A stretch of 64,000 bases of DNA from Brachionus manjavacas. Lineage: Eukaryota > Rotifera > Eurotatoria > Ploima > Brachionidae. The first letter of the stretch is position 1, and each line of letters opens with the position of its first letter. The position numbers and the translations under genes were made by a program. Location of the stretch: NCBI GenBank assembly GCA_019054805.1, contig JAHQIY010000004.1, positions 806,001 through 870,000 of the forward strand, written 5' to 3'. This document shows, piece after piece, positions 1 through 9,609 of the stretch. The notes beneath the pieces are model-generated. The model searched no databases and was not told where the DNA came from. It worked only from the letters and a program-made list of their open reading frames with translations.

Positions 1-471
1 ATTAATAATAAGTGTCTAACCTTTAACATGTTCAATAGAGAATATTTCGAAATTCTTGATTTAATCTTAGTCTCATCTTCATTGGTTGATAAAATTACTG
101 ATTTTAGGGTTTCAAATAATCAAGATATGAACTGTGTTCATTTCCTAATTGAGGCATGCATATATTTTGACTTCTCGGTTAGGTAATAACAACTAAAGAA
201 GCTTAAAGCAAATGTGTTTTTATTCAGTGAGATCCAAAAAGATGAAAACTCAGGATTTAAATTTAGAATCAATTGACGAACTAAATGAAGAAATGACGCA
301 AAAATTAATTTCTGCAGCTCATAAAAGCATTCCATACCAAACAAACAGAATTTTCAAAACAAGTCTCTCACCGTACATTGTCAGCTAATTGAGGAGCGTA
401 GGAAAATTTGAAGAATATTTCAAATAAATCGTTTTCAAAATACTTAAAAAAAATATTCAAATAAATTTTTT
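1..471 (+). pseudogene. LINE-B retrotransposon, 5' part: endonuclease C-terminus and linker
   Basis: Translation of about 23-185 (+) gives the end of an endonuclease domain of the exonuclease-endonuclease-phosphatase type: an ILDLILVSSSL segment followed by a site where the family has a Ser-Asp-His triad, here decayed to NCVH. From about 241 to 400 the + strand reads through the usual linker to the reverse transcriptase (ELNEEMTQKLISAAHKSIP, then LIEERRK), with a TAA stop in between. The same linker recurs at about 6020-6130. The element enters from outside the window, and its middle (N-terminal reverse transcriptase region) is missing before position 472. Jockey-like superfamily is my best placement. 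Antisense reading frames here are not genes. Confidence 0.75.
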
Positions 472-813
472 TTTTTTTTTAATAGGAAAAATTAATGTAA
501 ATTGGACGAGCCTGTTAGCATTAAAGAGATTACATCAGCGATAAAAAGGTTAAAAGAGGAAGCAGCTTCGGGACCAGACCAAATTCATAACTCTATGTTA
601 AAAAATGTACCTCAAAATATTCTAAAATGTATCTTTTTAGTTTAAGTCTAAGAGAAGATAAAATACCGAATGCATGTAAATATGCTAACATTACTGTGAA
701 ACCTAAAAAGTCAATTTTAACACAAGACCCAGCTTACCTTCAACCAATCAGTATGAATAGCTGTCTAGAGAAAATTTTAGAACTTAAAGTATATTCAAGA
801 TTATACAGTTATA
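472..813 (+). repeat. ~340-bp direct repeat, left copy (LINE-B RT fragment flanking LINE-A)
   Basis: This stretch is almost identical to 4573-4914, with about one indel and a few substitutions (for example at 593, 677 and 735). Both copies begin at a run of T followed by AATAGG and end at TTATACAGTTAT. They sit immediately either side of the minus-strand LINE-A insertion. The sequence itself is LINE-B reverse transcriptase: one frame reads EPVSIKEITSAIKRLKEEAA then SGPDQIHN, continuing to a stop and a frame change. It behaves as an extremely long target-site duplication. A pre-existing tandem duplication or an assembly effect is also possible. Confidence 0.85.
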
Positions 814-926
814 TAGTAGTAGTAGTAGTAGTTGTAGTATACAAGCTGTGGGGGATCGAGGATCCCGAGCAAGATCGTCAGTAGACGATCTGCTTTAACA
901 GCCTACGTCAAGTTGTCATATTCAGC
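814..926 (-). repeat. LINE-A 3' UTR and (CTA)n tail
   Basis: After the stop codon of the C-terminal domain (near 927) the minus strand has a short, relatively GC-rich untranslated segment that includes GATCGTCTACTGACGATC, a small inverted repeat (GATCGTC/GACGATC). It ends in repeats of CTA. Similar segments occur at about 13172-13226 (+), 23165-23220 (-) and 31855-31915 (-), so this is probably the family's 3' recognition region. That role is inferred. Confidence 0.7.
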
Positions 927-1532
927 TTAACTATACCCGAGAAGTTTATCAATTCGATTTTTAAATTTATTCGTGTTGACTGTGCTTCTAGTTGTTATAT
1001 CTATTGTGATCCAGTTACCAGCTGTCCTGTTTGTAAAAAAGTTATATCGAACTAAACAATTTCTAATGATTTGTCTCTCAATTGCTAACTGACCCTTTCT
1101 TGTATGACCTGCTGGACTATCAAGACTGTTTGAATCTAGTAATTGGTTTCCATGTATTAACTCAACTTGATCATGTCCGTGGTGAATTTTATGTAGCTGA
1201 ATTAGATCTCTACGCTGCCATCTTTCTTCAAGTGTTATCCAATTAAGAGTTTCTCTTCTAACTGCATATGGTTTCGACTTTAGTTCCGGGACAAGTTTAG
1301 AAAATTTTCTCTGAACACGCTCAAGTTTCAATGTTTCAATGTCGCAACGTCGATAAGGATTCCAAGCACCGACTGCAATCTCAAGGTGCGGCCTAACGAA
1401 TGACTTAAAGAGCAGGTTTACAAGTTCGAGAGAGAAGTAGGTGAATGTGTTTTTTTTTCTTGATGCTTCCATCGAGGCTCTCGCTGCTTCTCTTTTACAT
1501 TATTCTCCTGATTTTAGGTCACTGGTGATGAT
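927..1532 (-). pseudogene. LINE-A ORF2 C-terminal domain
   Basis: The open frame at 927-1472 carries the block that follows the reverse transcriptase in CR1/L2-like elements: SFVRPHLEIAVGAWNP, ERVQRKFSKLVPEL, RRDLIQLHKI, a CLVRYNFFTNRTAGNW segment, and a closing FKNRI. The same order is seen, better preserved, at 23222-23956. Just upstream on the minus strand (about 1480-1532) the frame contains TGA and TAA stops within the region that should read DLGV-type sequence followed by SDLKSGE, and several residues between there and SFVRPHLE appear lost. No catalytic residue lies here. Confidence 0.8.
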
Positions 1533-2103
1533 AATTCAAGTCACGCTCTTTACTTGTTTTTGCTAGTTTTTGACCATCCATAATGTAGTCGTGACATCTG
1601 TTTTCAACACCAAGATGCATACTTTCATATTTAATCTGATTAAAGCTCATCTTCAAGTACAATGACCAGTCTACTAAATTATCGAGGTCCTGTTGAAGCA
1701 TTTTGAATTCAACCTCATTGGTCACATGGCTCATTAGCTTTGTATCATCTGCATAAAGCTTGCAGATAGATCTACATCTGTCAGGCAAGTCATTGACATA
1801 TATTACGAAGAGAAGAGGACCAAGAACGGATCCTTGAGGTACTCCGCTAGTGACTTGCTTCCAATCGGAAACAACGCTACCAGTAACGACTCGTTGCTTT
1901 CGGCCTGATAGGAAGGAGCGAATCCAATCAACTATAAGAACTGGAATATCATAAGCCGCTAATTTTACCAGGAGTAGTTCATGTGAGACCTTGTCAAATG
2001 CTTTCGCAAAGTCAAGGTATATTACATCAGTAGGTACCTTTCGACTCATTGCGTCACTCAAAAAGTCAACAGTTTCGAGTTTAAATTGGTAACATAAGCA
2101 CAC
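1519..2103 (-). pseudogene. LINE-A reverse transcriptase, palm region
   Basis: Protein motifs in order: VIYLDFAKAFDKVSH (first catalytic Asp), SGRKQRVV, SGVPQGSVLGPLLFVIYVND (motif B), and KLYADDTKL (motif C with the two catalytic Asp). They are followed by LDNLVDWSLYLKMSFNQIK, where the usual KC is changed. These are hallmark motifs of group II/LINE reverse transcriptases. The N-terminal end is abnormal: the sequence jumps directly from the segment at 2058-2453 into ETVDFLSDAMS, so the NYRPIS-type and QHGFR-type motifs expected between them are absent. Confidence 0.88.
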
Positions 2104-2453
2104 ATTTTGAGGGGGTGTGTAGCTACTCGATCAACTCCAGTGGTTTTGTCGCTACATAGTCTGTTAAGTTTGGAAAGTACCGTTTCAGGTGTAACTATGT
2201 CTTCAGTTCGGAAACCAGGACAAGGTTGTGATCGTATTTGAAAAGTTTCCTTTGCATGATTGATAATTGCCAATGGTGTCGGTTTTTCAAAAACAGAATG
2301 GAAAAATTCATTTAATGTACTGCATATGCTTATCTTGTCTGTGATGATCAGTCCGGCAGAATCTTTAATAGCAGCAATGGTTTCACCTTTAGAAAATCTT
2401 CGATTCATATATGAGAAGAGTTTCTTCGGATTCTTTTTTGAATCTTGTGCCAA
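2058..2453 (-). pseudogene. LINE-A reverse transcriptase N-terminal region
   Basis: The peptide matches the entry to the reverse transcriptase domain of CR1/Jockey-type LINEs: KKLFSYMNRRFSKGETIAAI, DSAGLIITDK, LNEFFHSVFE, then KTTGVDRVATHPLK (the usual S-GPD-I segment, here TTGVD). It then runs out of frame at about 2100, where the next block in frame already belongs to motif A. Roughly 100 residues of domain are missing at this junction. Confidence 0.8.
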
Positions 2454-2699
2454 TTTCAGTTCGAAAGCAATTAAACTCTGCTTGACTAACTACTTCACTT
2501 GTTTGCATGCAAGTTTATATTTTTCTAATAGTAATAAGTCTTCCTTATTAGAGCGAATCGCTATGAAGAGACGTCTTTTGCGGCGAATAAGCTTGGCAAT
2601 ATGGGTATTCCACCAAGGCGGTTTTGTCAATGCTCTGGGAACCTTTCGTTTATGGACGAAAAGACTCGATGCCTGAAAGAATGTTTTGAGGAAAGCAGA

Positions 2700-3760
2700 T
2701 TAGCTATTCTGGATTGAGAAAGTCTCAAAGGTTGTTTTCCAAACAATTTCTTTCAAATAAGGAACCATTGAAGCGTAATTTGCCCTTCTCCAATTAAAGC
2801 ACCTACTGTCAAACGGCTTTTGCCTTGAAGCTTTTGAAATGATTTCAAATCTCAGGCTACAATGGGTCCTTAAAGAGCTGGTCACTAATGGAGTGCCGAT
2901 TTCTATAGGTGTCATACGGTTAGGATCACTTACCAGGATAAGATCGAGGAGGCTAACTAAATTTCCTTCATTTATAAAAGTAAAGCCAGTAACAAGTTGA
3001 ACAAAGCTTCTTTCAATAGATTTGGAGACGATTCATTGAACAGAACTGGTGTACCGTCATCACTCCATTCAACGCCTGGCATGTTGAAATCACCCATCAC
3101 AACAACACTGGAGTATACTTTGCGTCTTACTAGCTGTGCTGCAGCTTTTAGTGATTTCAATAAACTGTATTCGGAAGCAGGATAAATGATGCTAGTTTGT
3201 GGAGGTGGTCTGTACAAACAGCCAATTAGTAGTGGGCGATCTTCTACAAGACTAATTGACAACCAGACTTGTTCACAGTCCGAGCTCAAAAGATCGATAT
3301 CAGATGCCTTACGAGATTTTATGCCGTTCTGAACGTAAACACAAACACTTCCGCCCATATTATTGCATTTACGATCTGCCCTGTATGTTTGGTAACCGTA
3401 CAGCTCGGAGACTGAGCCTCCATTAAACCAAGTCTCTGAAATGCCTATAATGTTTGGAGAAGAGCTTGATACGAAAGCCTGCAAGAGATGCATCTTGTTG
3501 TTTAAGCTTGTTGCGTTCGTATAATAGAAACTTAAATTACCTGTTGTGTTAATCAATCTGGATGTACTTGATAAAGAAAAAGATATTACTGTCATGGATG
3601 GAGACGCAGACTCAGAAGAATAGGTCTCAAGTGATGTCGAAGAAAAAGAACCATTTGGTGAATTATCCGAGTCATTTAACCCGAGTATGCTTGATGGTGG
3701 GGCTTCCAATGCAATGTAAAGCGAACTAATAAGTTTTTCATTAGGGCAGAGTAAATTCAA
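2700..3760 (-). pseudogene. LINE-A apurinic-like endonuclease domain of ORF2
   Basis: Frame 3760-2972 contains YYTNATSLNNK (catalytic Asn region), GISETWF (catalytic Glu), GYQTYRADR, GGSVCVYV, LLIGCLYRPP and VVVMGDFNMPGVEW (catalytic Asp and Asn), the ordered motifs of LINE endonucleases that nick the target DNA. The domain continues in another frame at 2985-2700 (LVTGFTFINEGNLVSLLDLI, then TPLVTSSLRTHC, where the terminal SDH triad is altered but its His remains), so one frameshift lies near 3020. No ATG opens this frame; it is continuous upstream to the TAG that ends ORF1. Confidence 0.88.
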
Positions 3761-3829
3761 TTGTGCTGTGTCATTTTGTCGTAAGAGATTAAATGAGGCA
3801 ATAGTATCCTTTGATAATTCACTTTGTTG

Positions 3830-4561
3830 CTAAAGGCGCTCTACACTCGATAAAACCATCCTAAGTTCACCATTCCGGATACCCCAAAAACGTTTCTTGC
3901 CATCTTCACATCGCTTGAATTTGAGAATACGGCCATTTACTGTTTCTGAGTCAGTTAATTTGCTGTTTCTGTCATCCCGCTCTTGTCTCAGCTTACGATT
4001 TGAAATTCTTTCACTCGGTGTAAAGTCCTCGTTGATAAAAATGTCTTTATGAGTATCAAAACCGCGAAGCTTCTTAGCAAAACGGAGCATGTCAGCCTTT
4101 GCTGATGATGATTCCATTTCGACGACAATTAACACGCGTTCGTTTGTATTCACCGATACTTGATCAAGCTTCCGAGTGATTTTTCTCGCCTTCTTCACTT
4201 TGCTGCCAGGAACTCCAATTTTGGAAGCAATTTGCTTTACGTATTCGCTCTCGTTCCCTTCTTCACAATTAAAATTTGATACAGGAATAGATGCAACGAT
4301 ATTGTTTACACGTTCTTCTTTCTTTTTCATCTCTGAAGCAATAGTTGCCATTATTGCGACAGCATTGTCATCTTTATGAACCATGCCACTTGCTATCTTC
4401 TTCCAATCAAGAGGCGGTACCGTAGATTGTTGAGAAGGATGTTCCCGAGTTTTGTAAGATTCAACAAGTGCCTTTAGAGTATCAATGGACGTCTTCTGAT
4501 GTTTGTTCTCAGTCCCTAGATTATCGATTCGCTGTCGATTGATGAAAGGTAACTCATGCAA
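3830..4561 (-). CDS. LINE-A ORF1 protein (nucleic-acid-binding, RRM-like)
   Basis: An intact 243-residue frame starts at the ATG closest to the element's 5' end. Residues about 8-38 look like a short coiled coil (RQRIDNLGTENKHQKTSIDT followed by leucine-spaced residues). Residues about 80-190 resemble the RRM-like core of LINE ORF1 proteins: VNNIVASIPVSNF, KQIASKIGVPGSKVKKARKI, VLIVVEMESSSAKADML and DIFINEDFTPSERISNRKLR. Such proteins bind the element RNA and act as chaperones in the ribonucleoprotein. The stop TAG is at 3830-3832, and the ORF2 frame is the same frame immediately downstream. Whether it is expressed is unknown; the rest of the copy is defective. Confidence 0.72.
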   Translation of the reverse strand: MHELPFINRQRIDNLGTENKHQKTSIDTLKALVESYKTREHPSQQSTVPPLDWKKIASGMVHKDDNAVAIMATIASEMKKKEERVNNIVASIPVSNFNCEEGNESEYVKQIASKIGVPGSKVKKARKITRKLDQVSVNTNERVLIVVEMESSSAKADMLRFAKKLRGFDTHKDIFINEDFTPSERISNRKLRQERDDRNSKLTDSETVNGRILKFKRCEDGKKRFWGIRNGELRMVLSSVERL

Positions 4562-4572
4562 TTACTCATTGA

Positions 4573-4914
4573 GTTTTTTAATAGGGAAAAAATAATGTAA
4601 ATTGGACGAGCCTGTTAGCATTAAAGAGATTACATCAGCGATAAAAAGGTTAAAAGAGGAAGCAGCTTCGGGACCAGACCAAATTCATAACTTTATGTTA
4701 AAAAATGTACCTCAAAATATTCTAAAATGTATCTTTTTAGTTTAAGTCTAAGAGAAGATAAAATACCGAATGCATGGAAATATGCTAACATTACTGTGAA
4801 ACCTAAAAAGTCAATTTTAACACAAGACCCAGCTAACCTTCAACCAATCAGTATGAATAGCTGTCTAGAGAAAATTTTAGAACTTAAAGTATATTCAAGA
4901 TTATACAGTTATTT
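4573..4914 (+). repeat. ~340-bp direct repeat, right copy
   Basis: Partner of 472-813. This copy runs on without interruption into the rest of the LINE-B reverse transcriptase (ending TTATACAGTTATTTAGAACA), so it is the copy in its original continuation. The left copy is cut off by the LINE-A tail. Confidence 0.85.
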
Positions 4915-5600
4915 AGAACAAAACTCATTACTAATTCAGGAGCAATCAGGTTTTAGAAAAAATCGACGAAACGCTGATAATCTCTTCTTCCTTATTCATA
5001 AAATTGTAGAATCATTCAATAGAAAAAAGAAAGTTTGTTCCCTATTTTTTGATATCTCCAAAGCATTCGATAGGGTTTGGCATGATGGTCCTATTTATAA
5101 ACTAATAAAAATGCATCTTCCCTCTTACCTAATACATTGGTTAATTAATTTTTGACTCAAGATCATTTAAATTAAATTTAAATGGTCACATAAGTGATGA
5201 ATACTATATTACTGCAGGTGTTCCTCAAGGCTCGGTAGGACATTACTTTTTAGTATCTTTATCAATGAAATTCCTAAAAGAAATAAAACAAGTAGTGAAT
5301 ACTCTCTTCTTTATGCTGATGACTTGGTTACATTTTATATTTTTAAGAATAAAGGAAAACTAGAAAATAAGATAAACAAATACTTAGACGAACTAGAAAA
5401 ATGCTCTTCAAGTGGAAGATGAAAATAATGATGAAAAGTCTTGCTTCATTGTCTTCTCTAAATATAATAAGGAAAATATTGACTTAAAATTAAATATATA
5501 TGAAAATAAAATTGAGAGTCAAGAGGAAATAAAGTTTTTAGGTATAAAATTTGATTCAAAATTAACCTTTACCTCAATGGTTAAGAATTAAGAATTTAAG
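4602..5600 (+). pseudogene. LINE-B reverse transcriptase
   Basis: The + strand reads EPVSIKEITSAIKRLKEEAA, SGPDQIHN, then (after a frame change) WKYANITVKPKKS, LQPISMNSCLEKILE, YLEQNSLLIQEQSGFRKNR, VCSLFFDISKAFDRVWH (motif A), a TGA at 5153-5155, ITAGVPQGSV (motif B, followed by a frameshift), and EYSLLYADDLVTFY with an intact YADD at 5312-5323. It then reads through LDELEK to another stop, and to EEIKFLGIKFDSKLTF near 5530. The motif order is that of a Jockey-like LINE. At least two stops and two frameshifts make it non-functional. Confidence 0.85.
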
Positions 5601-5950
5601 TTCTTAGCTTTCTCGAATTGACTTTTTGAATTAAGCCAAAGATATGTAGCGGGAAGACTGCGTCATTCTGTTCCATTGGTTGTCAAGCTGGTTAATGAAT
5701 ATAAAGCGGGTTTTGAATCAAGGTATGTTTAATACCCAACTCAATTGTGTAATTGCTATCTTACTATTTCTTTTTTCTTTCCTGAACTGTTCAATACTTA
5801 AATCCTTTTCACATGTCACCTCTTACAATTTATCAATTTTTAATTGTCTTTTTATTATATTTTAACTTATTTTAATTTTTCTTATATTTTTCTTTAAATT
5901 CTTAATTTTTTTTTTAATCTGAAGGAGCTTTAGCTCGGCACGGATAAAAC
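5601..5950 (+). mobile_element. LINE-B 3' end
   Basis: This is the C-terminal remnant and 3' untranslated region of the first LINE-B copy. It ends in GGAGCTTTAGCTCGGCACGG followed by AAACAAATAAATAATAA. The core GAGCTTTAGCTC (a small hairpin-forming sequence) plus an A/T-rich tail is repeated at 7460-7495 and, inverted and slightly changed, at 54062-54102. It therefore marks the family's 3' terminus. Confidence 0.75.
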
Positions 5951-5964
5951 AAATAAATAATAAC

Positions 5965-7495
5965 AGCTAAAAATTTAACAATAAGAAAGCAAACTGGCAT
6001 TTATTTTGATAATCAGAAATAATCATTTCTGCATCACATAAAAGTATTCCTTACCTTTCTCAGAAGTCTAAAAAAACAGTCTTCTCCCGAACATTGTTAA
6101 TCTAATAAAAGAACGCAGGAAAGTTAGGAGAAACTTCCAGAAAACTCGCTGTCAAAAGCTCAAGGAAAAATTTAATCAGCTATTATTTGAGTAAAAAGCC
6201 TCTTTGAAAAAATTCTGGAATCATAATTGGTTAGATTTTATTGAGAAGATGGGAAAACCCACTGACAAGGAGACCTTTTTGGAAAAAAATGAATAAATTT
6301 AGAACAAAAAAAGGATCAAATTTAATTCAAAATTTTATTTTAAATGTCAAGGAATTCAAAACTAATGAAGAAAATGGAAAATGCTTCGGAGAACTCCTAT
6401 CTTCAATATTTAGTCCTAATTCTGATTTAATAGATCGTGATAAAGATTTCGAAATACTTAATTCTAACTCTGAATTCTTTAGAAATTATGATCAGTCTAA
6501 TTTTAATGATCCAATTTGCTTAAATGAATTAATTATGGCTCTAAAAAGATTGAAAAATGAAGCGGCATCAGGACCTGACCAAATTCATAATCTAAAGTTA
6601 AAAAACTTACCTTAAAATTCATTAAGAGAAATCACATAACTTTTTTATTTATCTATTTGAGAAGATAGAGTTCCGAAAGCGTGGGAAACTTCGAACGTTA
6701 CTATGATTCAAAAAAAGGCCTCTACTTTACAAGATCCTTTAAATCATAGACCAATTAGCAAAACGAGTTGTTTAGGAAAGTTAATGAAACGAATAGTTTA
6801 TTCAAGATTATATAATTTTTTGGAACAAAATTTACTCCTTATCCAGGAGCAATCTGGATTTAGGAAAAAAAGAGTTTGTGGCCTTTTTTTTTGATATTTC
6901 TAAAGCCTTTGATAGGGTTTGGCATGAAGATTTTAAATTTATTTAAAATGAATCCACCTCATTACTTGACTAACTGGATTAGATCTTTTCTAGACTCTAG
7001 GACATAAAAGATAAATGTGAATGACCACTTGAGCGAAGAATAACTGTAGGTGTCCCTCAAGGCTCAGTAAGTAGTCCTCTTTTATTTAGTATATATATTA
7101 ATGACATCCCCAAAAGAAACAAAACAAATAATGAATACTCTCGGCTTTTCGAAGATGATCTAGTTACATTCTTCATTTGTAACAAAAAGGGGAACTAAGA
7201 AAATTAGATAAATAAATACACAAACGAACTAGAACAATAGCTTTTTAAGTGGAAAATAAAGATGTCAGTTGAAAAGTGGTGTTCAGTAGTCTTCTCTTGG
7301 TACATAAAAGAGAGTGATAATCTTAGCTTAAAAATTTATGGAAATAGAATAATGAGGCAAAAAGAAATCAATTTTCTTGGTAATTAGCAAGTTTAGTTTA
7401 TTTTTATTTTTTCTTATTTTATTGACTCTATTTTTATTTTTATTTTTTTATACTTTATTCTGAATGAGCTTTAGCTCGGTACAGAAAACAAATAA
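5965..7495 (+). mobile_element. LINE-B second copy, 5'-truncated, head-to-tail
   Basis: It begins in the linker between endonuclease and reverse transcriptase (ISASHKSIPYLSQKSKKT at about 6020) and runs to the family 3' end at about 7495 (GAGCTTTAGCTCGGTACAG plus AAACAAATAAAT). Order and orientation match the first copy, which ends only some tens of bases upstream, so the two lie in tandem. Start at the linker, not at the 5' end, is the usual result of incomplete reverse transcription. The copy is riddled with stops and small deletions. Confidence 0.8.
6241..7350 (+). pseudogene. LINE-B second copy: reverse transcriptase relic
   Basis: Frame 6241-6615 gives the N-terminal block (PLTRRPFWKKMNKFRTKKGS, ELIMALKRLKNEAASGPDQI). 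Frame 6703-6894 gives LQDPLNHRPISKTSCLGKLM and FLEQNLLLIQEQSGFRKKR. The sequence then skips about 25 residues compared with the first copy (the RRNADNLFFLIHKIVESF part) and continues as VCGLFFFDISKAFDRVWHE. Motif B ITVGVPQGSV is present near 7045. The motif C box reads LFEDDLVTF, with Glu replacing the usual Ala. Several TAA/TAG stops interrupt it. Part of this relic (about 6900-7350) is nearly identical to 46690-47155. Confidence 0.82.
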
Positions 7496-9609
7496 ATCAA
7501 AATTCAAAATTATATCATTTCTATTAATTTTTATAGCATTTGATTTTTTTTATAGCAAAAAATTTAAATATTTTAGCACGAAAAATATAAGTCTTTTTAT
7601 TTAAATTAAATACTAAAAATATTAATTTGAAATTTACATTTCATCATGAACTTCAATTTGCGGAGATTTTGCACTTTTTGAATGACGAACATAAATTATG
7701 AATTTTTTTAAAAATTTATCCTCTCAAAGGAAAAGTTATCAGCAAAGCTTTGGATTTTCATGCCTAATAACTCTTTAAACCGGTTTGAAAATCAGAACCG
7801 TTTTCAAGCCATCATTATTTTTTTGTATTAATTATTATACTGTTTATTTTATTTAATTGAATTTTTTATTAAAATAAAAAAAATTAAATTCCATTTAATT
7901 TTGAATAAATAAAGTGTCTTCTTGGATACTTTTTAACTTAAAAAAACTTAAGTGGATTTTTCAAAAAAAAAAAATCAGAGATAAAATTAGATGAATTTTT
8001 TATTCAAAACAAGACCCGATTTTTGCGATGAGCTTGCACAGATTTCTTTTTAAAATTCATGTTGTCTTAAAAAATAATAATTCTATAATTAAATTCAAAT
8101 CTACTTAAAATTAATCAAACTTTTATTTTTTTATGATATATAAATAGAACGCAAAAAAATCAATCTAAACAGCATGCTCTAAAATAATCAAATAAATTCA
8201 CATATAAACAAAGTACAGATTTACTTAATCTTTTGCGTAATCAGCTTGGTAAAATTTGAATCTACTATTTAGACTATGTTGGATCATTGGCAAGTAATTA
8301 ATAAAAAAGGTAGGATTGAGTAACTTTTTTTGATTCTCTACTGTTTATTTAATGAATAATAATTGAATTTTTTGTCGTCGATTTCTTCATCGATCAACAA
8401 AGCCATGGGTGTACGTTTGTTGATTTGTGAATGGATTTTTGTTTGCTTTAGAGAGCTGTGTTCAAGGCGTGAATTCAGGAAAGTCTCGCTTTATGAGGAT
8501 GTTTTTTTTTCATCCAAGAAAAAAATATGCATGATTTTAAATTTTTAAACAAAAAAATACGTAATTGCTTTTTTTGTTTTTAATTGAATAAATTTCCGAT
8601 CAATAATTTAAATTGAGATCTATAAATTGAAGCATTCAATTGCCACAGAGCCCTGACGCTCACCAACATAAACTGTAAGATTTTCAATTTATCTTCATTT
8701 GGAGAGATAGATTTAATCTGTTTAATGATAAAAAATATTCTAATTATTTTTATCTATTATGTGAGGCTGTTTCTACGCAGCTAGTTCTCATCGAGTCGGA
8801 TGATTAATTATTTTTTTAATTTTCATTATTCATAAGTTGCCGGAATAAATTTCAATTTAGGAAATTAGAAGCCATTAATTTTAATTGTGTAAAATAGAAT
8901 GAATTTTTTTTCTCGCCAGGCTATTTTTTTTTAAAGTCTAAAATTTTAAAATAGATCATAAGATAAGGTTCCAAGTTCAATGAAAAATTATTTCTTTATT
9001 AATTAGATTGATTTTGTTTTTATTTTATTTTTATTTTGAATTCACTTGTTTATCTAGAGGCTTAATTATTTTTCAATTTTTAAGCCCTTTTGATTAAAGA
9101 AAAAAATTAAAAATCAAGTCAGATGACTTGACACTGCATAGGATCAAGTTTTTATTTCTTTAAAATGAATAAAATTTGTATTTATTAAATTTTTAATAAA
9201 ACTAACATTATCTAAGTTATTTAAGGGATGAAAAAAAGTTGGCTTACTTTCACCAAATTCAATGGGACCCAAAGAAATTAATCTTAATTTTTTATTTTAT
9301 TTTAACAAGCTTAACTATTATTTGAAGCTTTAACAAAATTTATTTTTTTCTAAAGGAAAAACTAATAAAATCCTTCAATTAAATTATTAATGAATTTAAA
9401 TTTTAAATATATGGATAATCAACAGGCTTTCAAGAGACTGACCAAAACTTAATCTATTTAAATTCATTTTAAAATTATTTAAATAAAAAAGAATTTAAAT
9501 TTATAAAAAATAAATAAAAGATTAATAGTTAAAAGATTAGTGAGCGAGCAAAATTTGGCATTTTTTTAAAATATCTTGTAAAAAATTCTAAATCGATCAT
9601 CTATTAATA
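7496..9609. other. AT-rich DNA, no gene recognised
   Basis: Homopolymer-rich non-coding sequence. The short + frame at 8363-8548 has no recognisable motif. I see no transposon ends or splice-bounded exon. Confidence 0.6.

Larger units (their letters stand above)
814..4572 (-). mobile_element. LINE-A: near full-length CR1/L2-like non-LTR retrotransposon, defective
   Basis: Reading on the minus strand, the element has ORF1, an endonuclease, a reverse transcriptase, a C-terminal domain, a ~110-bp 3' untranslated region and a terminal trinucleotide tail (CTACTACTA on the minus strand, TAGTAGTAG at about 814-835 on plus). There is no poly(A); trinucleotide tails are typical of the CR1/L2/Rex group. 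The whole insertion is about 3.76 kb, is bounded by the 340-bp direct repeats, and splits a LINE-B copy. It is dead: the endonuclease has a frameshift near 3020, the reverse transcriptase lacks its central finger region, and stops follow near 1520. Related 3' ends occur at 23.1, 30.7 and 31.85 kb. Confidence 0.85.

Noticed and set aside
138..344. 68-residue minus-strand open frame
   Set aside because: It is antisense to the LINE-B endonuclease/linker, which reads sensibly on plus.
8363..8548. 61-residue plus frame
   Set aside because: No motif, low-complexity surroundings, no splice or promoter support.
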